DNA of 64,000 bases from positions 62,001 through 126,000 of the forward strand of contig CAVULN010000023.1 of NCBI GenBank assembly GCA_963742305.1, given 5' to 3'. The notes beneath the pieces are model-generated. The model made no database searches. It saw only the letters and a program-made list of their open reading frames with translations, and was not told the origin of the DNA. Each line of letters begins with the position of its first letter. Position 1 is the first letter of the stretch. The stretch comes from Roseiarcus sp963742305 (GTDB lineage Bacteria > Pseudomonadota > Alphaproteobacteria > Rhizobiales > Beijerinckiaceae). Both the position numbers and the translations under genes were made by a program. Below, piece after piece: positions 42,694-51,655 of this stretch.

Positions 42694-44380
42694 GCGCTCG
42701 CGCCTCGTAGTCCCGAAGGTCCTTCTTCGAGATCTTTCCGACCGGGGTCTTCGGCAGCTCGTCGCGGATCTCGATCGCGCCGATCATTTCATGTTTGCCG
42801 AGCCGGTCCTTCAGAAACGCCTTCATGTCCTCGAGCGTGACCAGGGCGGCGCCGGCCTTGAGCTTGATGAAGGCCTTCGGCGTCTCGCCGCGATAGTCGT
42901 CCGGAACGCCGATGACGCTCACCTCCTCGACCGACGGGTGCTGATAGATCGCCTCCTCGATGTTGCGAGGATAAACGTTGAACCCGCCGCAGAGCAGCAT
43001 GTCCTTAGTCCGGTCAACGATGAAGACATAGCCGTCCTCATCCATGTATCCGACGTCGCCGGTGCGGAAGAACCCGTCGGCCGTCAGCGCGTTCGCGGTC
43101 GCCTCCGGCTTCTTCCAGTAGCCTTTCATCACGTTCGGACCCTTGACGCAGATTTCGCCGCGCTCGCCAAGCGCGACCTCGCGCTCAGGGTCGGCGACGT
43201 CGATGAATTTCATTTGCGTTCCGGGATAGGGCACGCCGCAGGACGCCGGCCGCCTCCGGCCCTCCCGCGGGTTGAACGTGCCGATCGGCGAGGTCTCGGT
43301 CATGCCCCAGCCTTCGTTCAACGGGCAGCCGATGACGCGTTCGAACCGGTCCTGCACAGCGACCGGCAGCGGCGCGCCGCCTGAACCGCACAACCGCAGC
43401 GACGAAAAGTCCATCGCCTCGACGCCGGGGACGGCCAGAATGGCGACATGCATCGTCGGCACGCCGAGATAGACGGTGATCTTCTTCTCGACCATGTCCT
43501 TGACCGCCGCCTGGGCGTCGAAGCGCGGATGAAGCACGAGTTCCGCCCCCAATCGAAATCCGAGCATCATGACCACGGTCAGCGAATAGATGTGGAACAG
43601 CGGCAGGATGCACAGGAAACGTTCCTCGCCGGCGCGCAGGCCGTCGACGCTGCGCGTCATCACTTCGGTGTAGAGCGATGTGGCCGCGGTCAGATTGGCG
43701 TGCGTCAGCATCGCGCCCTTGGGCGAACCGGTGGTGCCGCCGGTATATTGAATGACCGCCAGTTCATCGTCGAGCGCGCCGAGGGCATGGACCCGATAGC
43801 GGCCGTCGTTGTCGATGAGATCCCTGAACGCGACATGGGCGCTGTCATGGCTGACCTCGGCGAGCATTCCTCCGGCTTTCATCTGCGAGGCGACCGGACC
43901 AGGCGCCGGCGTCATCTCGGCGAATTCGCCGACGATCAGCGTCTTGAGCCGGGTCGACCCCAAGAGCTTCTCGGCCTGCGGATAGAGCGAGGCGAGGTCG
44001 AGCGTGACGAGGATGTCGGTCTCGCTGTCGTTGACTTTGAGCTGAAGCGTCGGCAGGGCGTCGAGGGGCGAATAGTTGACGACCACGCCGCCCGCTTTCA
44101 TCACGCCGAAGAACGCGATGATGTAATGGGGCGTATTGGGCAGGAAGAGCCCGATATGGACGCCGGGCTTGACGCCGAGCTTCTGGAAGCCGGCCGCGGC
44201 GCGGTTGGCGAGCGCGTCGAGCTCCGCATAGCTGATCCGCTTGTTCATGAAATCGAGCGCCGGTTTCGCGCCGAAACACTCCGCCGCCTTCTCGAGCACG
44301 CTCTGAACCGGCGCGATGTCGAGCGGCGCGTCGAAGCGCACGTTCGGCGGATAGGATTTCACCCAGGGATGAACGCTCAT
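42680..44380 (-). CDS. fadD: Long-chain acyl-CoA ligase
   Basis: 566-aa ANL-superfamily enzyme activating fatty acids with ATP and CoA. It has the P-loop 'YTGGTTGSPKGAMLTHANL' (about residue 215), 'LPLFHIYSLTVVMMLGF', 'LNEGWGMTETSPIGTFNP', 'FFRTGDVGYMDEDGYVFIVD', and 'KDMLLCGGFNVYPRNIEEAI'. The C-terminal catalytic Lys is in 'PKTPVGKISKKDLRDYE'. AGGAAAGGG precedes the ATG. It is divergent from an SDR gene across about 200 bp. The fadD symbol reflects family; chain-length preference is unknown. Confidence 0.93.
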   Translation of the reverse strand: MSVHPWVKSYPPNVRFDAPLDIAPVQSVLEKAAECFGAKPALDFMNKRISYAELDALANRAAAGFQKLGVKPGVHIGLFLPNTPHYIIAFFGVMKAGGVVVNYSPLDALPTLQLKVNDSETDILVTLDLASLYPQAEKLLGSTRLKTLIVGEFAEMTPAPGPVASQMKAGGMLAEVSHDSAHVAFRDLIDNDGRYRVHALGALDDELAVIQYTGGTTGSPKGAMLTHANLTAATSLYTEVMTRSVDGLRAGEERFLCILPLFHIYSLTVVMMLGFRLGAELVLHPRFDAQAAVKDMVEKKITVYLGVPTMHVAILAVPGVEAMDFSSLRLCGSGGAPLPVAVQDRFERVIGCPLNEGWGMTETSPIGTFNPREGRRRPASCGVPYPGTQMKFIDVADPEREVALGERGEICVKGPNVMKGYWKKPEATANALTADGFFRTGDVGYMDEDGYVFIVDRTKDMLLCGGFNVYPRNIEEAIYQHPSVEEVSVIGVPDDYRGETPKAFIKLKAGAALVTLEDMKAFLKDRLGKHEMIGAIEIRDELPKTPVGKISKKDLRDYEARALAKA

Positions 44381-44581
44381 CGCCCTTTCCTCGCGCTTCC
44401 TCGCTCCCGTCCGCTTCTGTCCATGGCGGCGGCTCGCGCGTCAGTTGGCGCGTTCTTGAGCGAACCGTCAAGCGTGGGCGCTTCTCACGGGAGGGCTGGC
44501 CAGCGTTGCGCGCCTGCGCCTGGCGTCGCAGGATGGCGGCGCGGCGGAGCCCAAGCCCCGCACGGCGGCGAGGAGGCGGCG

Positions 44582-45295
44582 ATGGCGGACAAGAACGAGC
44601 GCCCTGTTTGCGCGGTGGTTGGCGTCGGACCCGGCAATGGCGAGGCCTTCGCTCGCCGCTTCGCCGCCGGCGGCTACGCGATTGCGTTGATGGCGCGGCG
44701 GACGGAGCTCACAGCGAAGCTTGCTGCAGAACTGGCGCGCGCCAGGTCTTATGCGTGCGATGTCGCCGAAGCGGCCTCGGTCGAGACGGCGTTCGCCGGG
44801 ATGCGCGCCGATCTCGGCGACGCCGACGTCCTCATCTATAACGCCGGCTCGGGGGTGTGGGGCAATTTCGAAGAGGTCACGGCGGAGGATCTCGAGCGTT
44901 CATGGCGCGTGAACACGCTCGGCCTCTTTCTCGCCGCCCGCGCGGCCATTCCCGCAATGCGCCGGAAGGGCAGGGGGGCGATCATCGTCGTTGGCGCGAC
45001 CGCCTCGCGGCGCGGCGCGGCGGGCGCCGCGGCTTTCGCCCAAGCCAAGATGTCGCAGCGCGCGCTCGCCGAATCGTTGGCCCGCCATCTTTGGCCCGCC
45101 GGAATCCATGTCGCGCTGATCGTGGTCGACGGCGTCGTCGGCGGGCCGGTCACACGCTCGCGGGCGAAAGACCGCCCGGACGATTCCTTCATCGATCCGG
45201 CCGGGGTCGCTTCGATCGCCGCCGGCCTCGTCGCGCAAGAGCGCTCCGCCTGGAGCTTCGAGGTCGAGGCGCGGCCGTTCAAGGAGAAATGGTGA
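44582..45295 (+). CDS. Short-chain dehydrogenase/reductase with Phe for the catalytic Tyr
   Basis: A 237-aa Rossmann-fold protein with the nucleotide motif 'VVGVGPGNGEAFARRF' (residues 12-27) and 'LIYNAGSG' (84-91). The usual Y-x-x-x-K reads F152-A-Q-A-K156 ('AAFAQAKMSQRALAESLARH'). This Phe variant occurs in a known SDR subgroup, so it is probably not an error, but classical oxidoreductase chemistry is doubtful. GAGGAGG precedes the ATG at 44582. Upstream open sequence is antisense to fadD and not part of the gene. Confidence 0.9.
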   Translation: MADKNERPVCAVVGVGPGNGEAFARRFAAGGYAIALMARRTELTAKLAAELARARSYACDVAEAASVETAFAGMRADLGDADVLIYNAGSGVWGNFEEVTAEDLERSWRVNTLGLFLAARAAIPAMRRKGRGAIIVVGATASRRGAAGAAAFAQAKMSQRALAESLARHLWPAGIHVALIVVDGVVGGPVTRSRAKDRPDDSFIDPAGVASIAAGLVAQERSAWSFEVEARPFKEKW

Positions 45296-45455
45296 GGACG
45301 CGGGCTCAGTTCTGATTGGAATAGGCGCGCTTTATTTCGAACGTCGAGCGGAAGACGCCAGACGGTGAAAGGCCCTTGAAATCCTGTCATACCGAACCAA
45401 TTTGAGGTGTCATTCTTGGGGTGCGGGTAGGAGGGATTCGGGCCACGGTCGTTGA

Positions 45456-45740
45456 ATGGCAGCGTTGGTTTTATACGGCGCGTTCTGTCTTTTCTGCTTG
45501 ACCGCCTTTCTGATCTGGGCCTCATTCGCCAAATTGAGTCCGGACCTGGCCGAGCATGAGTTTGATGTCGAGGAACTCGAAAGGCTCAGGAAACTCGTCA
45601 GCGGCGAACCGCCCGGCCCCGATCCGGAAGGCTGCGCGCTGAGGCGCGAAGACCGCCGCGCGCCGGTCTGGGACCGCCCGATCAAGGGGAGACGTCGAGG
45701 TTTGCCCCAAAGCCAGAGGGCCTCGCGCTACCGCCGGTGA
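45456..45740 (+). CDS. Small membrane-anchored hypothetical protein
   Basis: A 94-aa ORF with one N-terminal transmembrane helix ('LVLYGAFCLFCLTAFLIWA', about residues 4-22). An acidic segment follows ('EHEFDVEELERLRKLVSGE') and then an Arg-rich tail. The frame's composition is protein-like, but the Shine-Dalgarno sequence is poor. No family recognised. Confidence 0.45.
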   Translation: MAALVLYGAFCLFCLTAFLIWASFAKLSPDLAEHEFDVEELERLRKLVSGEPPGPDPEGCALRREDRRAPVWDRPIKGRRRGLPQSQRASRYRR

Positions 45741-45851
45741 CGGCGCGAAACGGTCCGGCGATCGTACTCAAACGCGCAATTCCTGACTGGCCGCAGCTCG
45801 GGTCCCGCCGGGCCCGCTCGGCCTCCATCGGCTCGCGCCCCCAAAGAGAGG

Positions 45852-46844
45852 TCAGGGACCTCGGCAAATCGGCGGGGGCCGCGGCGGCGGAGCGGGGTGC
45901 GTCTCCTGGTATCGCTCAATGATCGGCTCGAGCGCTTCCTTGCGCCAGAATCTGGGCTGCCCGATCTCCTTCACGCACGCGGCGTTCCAATAGACGCCAG
46001 CGCGGGAGGGCGCCTCTCTGGCTTGAACCGCCCGCGCGACCGCCTCGATGTCGCGCGATTCCGGATAGATGTAGAGCGTGGTCGGATCGCCCTTCACCAT
46101 CGCCGTGATGGCCGCGGCGTCCGAGGCCGTCCAGCTGGTGCAGCCGTCGCTGCGCCCAGCCTCGTAGCTCACGAGCTTGCCGAACGGAACGTATCCGTCT
46201 GGGTCGGCGTGCGGGCTGCCAGGATCTTTCCGGCGGCACACGCCCCGAAGCAGGACCGCCGGGTGTCCGCCGATGGCGCGCTCCCTCGCGTTGGCGGTCT
46301 CGCCCTCGCCGTCAAACTTGAGAAACGCGCGCATGAAGACCGCGTCCCCGCCGCCCGGAGCGCGATAATAGCCCTTGAAGGATGCGACGGTCTCGCCCGT
46401 CACATAGGAGCCGCCCGCGGTCAGGTTGGAATCCAACGCGTTGCCGAAATTCTTGACGCACCGCCGGCCGTTGGAGAAATCCGCCGCGCCCATGAGATCC
46501 CGACCGCCGCCGTGGCCGGCGGAGATGGCCCGAAACGACCCCTGCGCTTCGCAGATGATGTAGAACCGGCGCCCCAATCCGCCCCCGCCCAGGTCATGGG
46601 GACGGGTCGCGTCAAAAGCGAAATAACAAGGGTTGCGGACCGCGCCCTCGCGTAGCTTCCGCTGATAGAGCGTGCGGGCGCGCGTGAGCACGACGGGAGC
46701 GATCTCGCCTTCGCCGTCGCCCACATGAGCCTCAAGCCACGCCGGAACGCTCGCCTGTCCCGCCGCGACGAGTGCGCTTGAGCCGGCGGGCGCAAGCAGG
46801 AGGCCGAGGCCTATTGAGGTGAGAAAGCGCAACCCGGGCGGCAA
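45852..46844 (-). CDS. Murein L,D-transpeptidase catalytic domain protein (YkuD_2 type)
   Basis: About 330 aa from a TTG start at 46844 (AGGAGA 7 nt upstream). It has a hydrophobic signal sequence ('FLTSIGLGLLLAPAGSSALV'), then the YkuD_2-type catalytic domain: 'FYIICEAQGSFRAISAGHGG', 'FSNGRRCVKNFGNALDSNLT', 'GSYVTGETVASFKGYY', and the nucleophile Cys in 'GRSDGCTSWTASDAAAI'. It is periplasmic, acting on peptidoglycan cross-links. It ends with a Pro-rich tail. Relatives normally have a His in the region before the Cys motif; here 'AVLLRGVC' lacks an obvious one, so activity is not assured. Confidence 0.8.
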   Translation of the reverse strand: MPPGLRFLTSIGLGLLLAPAGSSALVAAGQASVPAWLEAHVGDGEGEIAPVVLTRARTLYQRKLREGAVRNPCYFAFDATRPHDLGGGGLGRRFYIICEAQGSFRAISAGHGGGRDLMGAADFSNGRRCVKNFGNALDSNLTAGGSYVTGETVASFKGYYRAPGGGDAVFMRAFLKFDGEGETANARERAIGGHPAVLLRGVCRRKDPGSPHADPDGYVPFGKLVSYEAGRSDGCTSWTASDAAAITAMVKGDPTTLYIYPESRDIEAVARAVQAREAPSRAGVYWNAACVKEIGQPRFWRKEALEPIIERYQETHPAPPPRPPPICRGP

Positions 46845-46989
46845 CGACCTGTCTCCTCGATGCGTGTGGCGCAAAGGCCGAATTCGGGGCGCAGCGCCTC
46901 GCTCCATTTGCGCCACCCGGAAGTGTCTGTCGACCGCCGTGCAACGGTGAAAGGCGGCGGTTTTCATTTGAATCGACGGCCCGATTCGC

Positions 46990-47688
46990 TCAGGCGGCGC
47001 TCTCGAGCAGCGCGGGCAGCTCGGCCAGCGAGGCGATCTCGAAGTCGGGCGCGCCTGGAAGGCGCTCGCGGCGCGCTCCGGAGCGGTTGCACCAGACGAC
47101 CCGCATGCCGAAGTCGGACGCCCCATGCGCGTCCCAGGCGTTCGAGGACTGGAAGGCGATCGCCTGCGCCGGAAGATCGAGGGAGTCGAGCGCGTACTGA
47201 TAGACGTCCGGGTGGGTCTTGAACGCGCGGACCGCGTCGGCCGAGAGAACCGCGTCGAACATCGCCTCGAGGCCGGAGCGCCTGACCAGCGATTCGAGCA
47301 TCGCGGGCGTTCCGTTGGAGAGGATGGCGGTTCTAAACCCGCGCTCGCGCAAGGCGCCGAGGACGGCGGGAACCTCCGGGAACGGCTCGAGGCCGAGATA
47401 GAGCTCCATCAGGCTCTCACGGAGGGAAGGGGAGGCGAGACCGAGACTCTCGAGGGCGAAATCGAGCGCTTCGCCGGTGACCTGCCAGAAGTCGGCGTAG
47501 CGGTCCTCGAGTGTGCGCAGCCATGTGTACTGACACTGCCTGTCGCGCCAGAGCGCGGTCAGCGCCTGGCGCCGATCCTCAGGAACGCCCCGGCAGCGCG
47601 CGGCGGCCGAAGCGAAGTCGAACAGCGTGCCGTAGGCGTCGAACACGCAGGCGCCGACGCCTTCAAGGGATCGCGCGGGTTGGGTCAT
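46990..47688 (-). CDS. Haloacid dehalogenase type II ((S)-2-haloacid dehalogenase-like)
   Basis: A 232-aa HAD-superfamily enzyme with the nucleophile D17 in 'VFDAYGTLFDF'. 'FRTAILSNGTPAM' (motif II) and the type II-specific 'FKTHPDVYQYALDSL' and 'FQSSNAWDAHGASDFGMRVV' are also present. These match L-2-haloacid dehalogenases, which hydrolyse 2-haloalkanoates to hydroxy acids. ATG at 47688; cytosolic. Longer upstream frame rejected as non-coding. No halide-compound transport gene is adjacent. Confidence 0.93.
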   Translation of the reverse strand: MTQPARSLEGVGACVFDAYGTLFDFASAAARCRGVPEDRRQALTALWRDRQCQYTWLRTLEDRYADFWQVTGEALDFALESLGLASPSLRESLMELYLGLEPFPEVPAVLGALRERGFRTAILSNGTPAMLESLVRRSGLEAMFDAVLSADAVRAFKTHPDVYQYALDSLDLPAQAIAFQSSNAWDAHGASDFGMRVVWCNRSGARRERLPGAPDFEIASLAELPALLESAA

Positions 47689-47758
47689 GATGGGCCTCGA
47701 GACAGGGCTGGAGCGAAGTTCCCGGCGGCGTTGCGCCGCGGGTCGGGCGGCGGACGGG

Positions 47759-49603
47759 TCAGCGCGGCTCAAGGGTCCTCGCGAGCTGCTCTTCGAGTTC
47801 GGCGACCCGCCTGCGCAGCGTTTCGCTTTCGACATGCGCATAAGCAATCCCGGCCTCGTGGGCGAGGCTGCCGATGACACGGCGCTCGGCGCCGTCGAGA
47901 TCGGTGCCGGCTTCATGGCCGCCATAGAGGACGACCGCGTAGCAGCGGCGCGCAGTGCCGACCGGTGCGGCGAGCACCGGGCGCTCAACGTCGTGCGGAA
48001 GCCCGGCCTGCGAGGCGTGCGCAGCGTCGGCCGCATCCAGCGGGTAGGGCTTTCGCTTGAACCTTCCAGCGAGCAGGGCGTCGTCGCTCGCCAGCGTATC
48101 CGCGTCGCCGTCGTCCCATCCGGCACTGATGCGGCGGCAGAATACTCCGTCCTCATCGCGAAAGACCGCCGCCGAAGCGAGCTTCAGCGAACGCATCGGC
48201 TCCTGCACCAGGAGGCGCTCGATCTCGGCGAGGCTGCCGGCCTGCAGAATGGCCTCGCCCACCTCGGAAAGGCGCCGCTCAGCGCGGATGAACTCGCGGT
48301 CGAACAGCCGGTTGACGAGTTCGGTGGCGAACTCATGCCCGCGCGCGATCAGGTACACGAGCGCGGATGCGACAGCGAGCCAGGCCCAGTAGGGCAGATG
48401 GATGTACTCGTCGATCGTCTCGATCTGCTTGTGCAGGAAGAGGACGGGCACGCTGAGCAGGAGCCCGAGCACCGTCGCGCGGCGGAGCGGGATCGACACA
48501 TTGACCACCGTCGGGCGCCGCACCGCCTCGGCGACGAACAGGCACAGGATCCCATTGACGAGGAAGAGGGCGCCCGCGACTTCCTCGGACGCCGCGCGCT
48601 GGCCGACGAGGTCGCCGAGCGCCGAAGTCTGCTGCGAGATCTGGGCGAGCAGATAGGCCGGAAGGCCGATCAGGCAGCCCCAGATCACCCAGCGGATACG
48701 CTGATAGTCGCGCGGCGAGAGGTCACGCCGGCGTCCGAACAGGATCGCGAGCGCGGCGGCGCTGACCGCAAAACCGATGAACAGCAGGCCTCGCGCCCAG
48801 ATTTCGGCGCGGTAGCCGAAGACCGTTCCCATGCTCAGGAGCGCGACCATGAGGAACACGATCGCCAGAGCCGGCAGAGCGCGCTCGATCGTCCGCCATC
48901 GGCCGTCGGCCCGGCCGACCGGCGCCCTGAGCGCAAACACGAGGAGCCCGGTATAGGCGGCGGCCTGCATCACCAGGAAAATGACGTCCTGCACCAGAAG
49001 CGCCAGAGGCCAAAGCTGGATCCAGGCCCAGAACTGGAAGGCCTGGCCTGGATTGAACTGGATCACATAGACGAAGAAGCCCCAGGTCATGGCCCCGGGA
49101 CGCGTCCACACCAGCCACGCTGCGCCGAGCACGACCAAGACCCCGGCGATCGTGCTCAGCCCCACGACGAGATCGAGCAGGGGATTGCCCGGCCGCGGCT
49201 CCGCGATGAGCTTGACCGCGCGCGCCGGTCGCTCCCCGGCCGGGGCGACGACGAATGTCGCCTCGCGTTGCGGCATGACATAGTTCACGCCGCCCCATTG
49301 CGACAGAAGGCTCGCGCAGACCCTGGTGTTGACAGGCGCGCAGGCCATCGCGGCGAGATCGAGCCGGTCCCCGGCGCGCAGGCCCGCCCGCCATGCCGGC
49401 GATTTCGCTTCGCTAGTGAACGGGCCCTGGACGTCGTAAATCAGCCCGTCGCCGTCGATCTCGAGGCCGAACGAGCCCAGCGGGCGCACGATCCGAAGCA
49501 GGTCGGGCGCGATCATCGCGATCGCGTAGATCGTCAAAAGCAGGAGGGCGGCGCGACCGAAAAGGCTCGCGCCGTTTCGGTCACCCATCAACCGGCTCTC
49601 CAC
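47759..49603 (-). CDS. ComP-like sensor: PDZ-like domain, multi-TM region and GAF-like domain, no kinase
   Basis: A 614-aa membrane protein. It has an N-terminal helix (about residues 15-35), a periplasmic PDZ-like segment ('SPAWRAGLRAGDRLDLAAMA', about residues 67-86), and a bundle of about nine helices (150-430). A linker resembling ComP-type sensors follows ('ELVNRLFDREFIRAERRLSE'), then a GAF-like C-terminal domain (about 465-595) and a short coiled coil ('VESETLRRRVAELEEQLART'). The histidine-kinase and ATPase domains expected after GAF are absent. The stop codon directly follows the coiled coil, so it could be an orphan sensor or signal a partner kinase. Confidence 0.75.
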   Translation of the reverse strand: MESRLMGDRNGASLFGRAALLLLTIYAIAMIAPDLLRIVRPLGSFGLEIDGDGLIYDVQGPFTSEAKSPAWRAGLRAGDRLDLAAMACAPVNTRVCASLLSQWGGVNYVMPQREATFVVAPAGERPARAVKLIAEPRPGNPLLDLVVGLSTIAGVLVVLGAAWLVWTRPGAMTWGFFVYVIQFNPGQAFQFWAWIQLWPLALLVQDVIFLVMQAAAYTGLLVFALRAPVGRADGRWRTIERALPALAIVFLMVALLSMGTVFGYRAEIWARGLLFIGFAVSAAALAILFGRRRDLSPRDYQRIRWVIWGCLIGLPAYLLAQISQQTSALGDLVGQRAASEEVAGALFLVNGILCLFVAEAVRRPTVVNVSIPLRRATVLGLLLSVPVLFLHKQIETIDEYIHLPYWAWLAVASALVYLIARGHEFATELVNRLFDREFIRAERRLSEVGEAILQAGSLAEIERLLVQEPMRSLKLASAAVFRDEDGVFCRRISAGWDDGDADTLASDDALLAGRFKRKPYPLDAADAAHASQAGLPHDVERPVLAAPVGTARRCYAVVLYGGHEAGTDLDGAERRVIGSLAHEAGIAYAHVESETLRRRVAELEEQLARTLEPR

Positions 49604-49648
49604 GGGACAAGACGAGGGCCCCCTTAAGTTGCCTTCAGCCAGCGAAAC

Positions 49649-50188
49649 CTACGCGCCGCGCAAGTCTTTGTACATGATCCGCGTCGCGTCATACCGATCG
49701 GTGAAGGCATCCCGCGCGTAATGCGGAATTGCGCCGGCGAGGCGATAGCCAAGCGAGCGGTAGAGAGCTTCCGCCGCGTCGCCCGCCGTGTCGAGGGTGA
49801 GGAGCCAGCGGCCTTCACCGGCCGCGCGGCGTTCGATCTCCGCCATGAGCGCGCGGCCGACGCCGGCGCGGCGAAAGCCCGGATCGACCAGGACCTTGGA
49901 CACCTCGGCGTGGTGGCGCTTGCTCGGCATGGAATCGAGATCGAGCTGCGCCGTTCCGGCGATCTCGCCGCGGAGGGTCGCGATGAGGACGAGCCTCGTC
50001 CCCGCCGCATGCGGCGGGGCGACCCGGTCGAACCAGTAGGCGCACGCTTCGTCGTGGTCGAACGGCATGACGAAGCCGATGCTCGCGCCCTCGCGCACGC
50101 AGGCATGCAGGATCCTCGCGAGCGGCTCGACGGCTTTGGCGAACGCGGTGGGCTCAAGCGCTTCGACATGGACGGCCTCAGAGTTCAT
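49649..50188 (-). CDS. GNAT-family N-acetyltransferase
   Basis: A 179-aa acetyltransferase. It has 'RLVLIATLRGEIAGTAQLDL' (beta2-beta4), the acetyl-CoA pyrophosphate motif 'VSKVLVDPGFRRAGVGRALM' (R/Q-x-x-G-x-G/A), 'EGRWLLTLDTAGDAAEALYR', and 'SLGYRLAGAIPHYARD'. ATG at 50188. The pattern is that of small-molecule or antibiotic-type GNATs. The acceptor substrate is unknown. Confidence 0.92.
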   Translation of the reverse strand: MNSEAVHVEALEPTAFAKAVEPLARILHACVREGASIGFVMPFDHDEACAYWFDRVAPPHAAGTRLVLIATLRGEIAGTAQLDLDSMPSKRHHAEVSKVLVDPGFRRAGVGRALMAEIERRAAGEGRWLLTLDTAGDAAEALYRSLGYRLAGAIPHYARDAFTDRYDATRIMYKDLRGA

Positions 50189-50444
50189 GACGCCTCGGCG
50201 GGAACAAGAAATGGAGCAGGCGGGACGCCGCCCGTTGCGACAAAACAGCTCGCCCCCATCAGCCTGCGGCGGAGGCGGTCGCCTGCGCTGAGGCGGTGGA
50301 CGGCTCTCGATCGTCGAACCGAGAGCGCCATCAACGCCCTCGAAAATGAGAGCGTCAAGGCGCGTGCCAAATGGGAGGGCGCCCCGATTTGCCCCGCGCG
50401 CCGTCTTCTGCACACTATGACGTCCTTCGCAACGGAATGGAACG

Positions 50445-51548
50445 ATGTCGTCGCCGCACCACGCCTCCATTCCGGCCTGGTCGTTGGCCGTTCCGCTGTT
50501 CGCGACCGCGCTGCTGGGGCTGAAATTCGCCCATGTCGTACCGGCCGACGCGGCCACGGTCCTGACGCTCAGCGGTCTCCTCCTCGGGGCCACGGTGTTC
50601 GCCGCAGTCCATCATGCGGAGGTGCTGGCGCTCAAACTCGGCGAGCCATTCGGCTCCATCCTTCTGGCGGTGGCGGTGACGGTGATTGAAGCCGGGCTCA
50701 TCGTCTCGATCATGCTCTCTGGCGCGGAGGGCGGCGAGCGAGTCGCGCGCGACGCGGTCTTCGCCGCGGTAATGATTGTTCTCAATGGCGTCGTCGGCCT
50801 CTGCCTCGTCCTTGGGGCCGGCAAGCACTTTGAGCAGACCTTTCACCTCCAGGGCGCCGTCTCCGCCCTCGCCGTGCTCGGCACGCTGGCGACGCTGGCG
50901 CTGATCCTGCCCAATTTCGCCGTGGGCGCTCACGGTCCGTCCTATTCCGTTCTGCAGCTGGAGGGCGTCGGCCTGATGTCGCTGGTTCTGTGGTGCGTGT
51001 TCGTGTTCGTGCAGGCCGTCAAGCATCGCAATTACTTTCTCGATGCCCGAGGCGCTGACGATTCCAGCAAGGCGTCGCGCGAGGCGCCGGGCGCCTGGAC
51101 CACGCTCGTGAGCCTCGTCCTGCTGGTCGTTTCGCTCACTGCAGTCGTGCTGCTGGCCAAGACGCTGTCCTATCCGGTCGACATGGCTATCGCCGCGATC
51201 GGACTGCCGAAGGCCTTTGTCGGCGTCATCATCGCGGCGATCGTGCTCATGCCGGAGGGGCTCGCCGCCACGAAGGCCGCGTTGCGAAATCAGCTGCAGA
51301 ACAGCATCAACCTCGCGATCGGCTCGGCCATCGCCAGCATCGGCCTGACGATCCCGACGGTCGCGCTTGTCTCGATTGCGCTCAATCAACAAATCGTGCT
51401 CGGCGTGTCGCAAGCCGATATGACGCTGCTCATTCTGACCCTCTACATCGCCGCTCTCACCCTTGGCACCGGGCGCACGACCGTGCTGCAAGGCGCCGTG
51501 CATCTCGTGATCTTCGCCGCGTTCCTGCTGGTCTCGGCCGTGCCATAG
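50445..51548 (+). CDS. chaA: Ca2+(Na+)/H+ antiporter, ChaA type
   Basis: 367-aa CaCA-family exchanger with 10-11 helices. It has the two alpha repeats with acidic residues, 'LGEPFGSILLAVAVTVIEAG' and 'VLMPEGLAATKAALRNQLQN' (Glu in MPEG), separated by an acidic loop ('ARGADDSSKASREAPG'). It matches E. coli ChaA layout and length. Start at 50445. A further cation exporter in this window, beside Mrp and NhaC. Confidence 0.94.
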   Translation: MSSPHHASIPAWSLAVPLFATALLGLKFAHVVPADAATVLTLSGLLLGATVFAAVHHAEVLALKLGEPFGSILLAVAVTVIEAGLIVSIMLSGAEGGERVARDAVFAAVMIVLNGVVGLCLVLGAGKHFEQTFHLQGAVSALAVLGTLATLALILPNFAVGAHGPSYSVLQLEGVGLMSLVLWCVFVFVQAVKHRNYFLDARGADDSSKASREAPGAWTTLVSLVLLVVSLTAVVLLAKTLSYPVDMAIAAIGLPKAFVGVIIAAIVLMPEGLAATKAALRNQLQNSINLAIGSAIASIGLTIPTVALVSIALNQQIVLGVSQADMTLLILTLYIAALTLGTGRTTVLQGAVHLVIFAAFLLVSAVP

Positions 51549-51655
51549 ATCGCACCGTCGGCGCTCGGCGGAAGCGGGGACATTTTCGAGCATGGCCGCC
51601 GGTTGCGGCGGGGCGAGCGGCGGACAGATTCCCGCAAGATGGAGGATTGGAGGAC

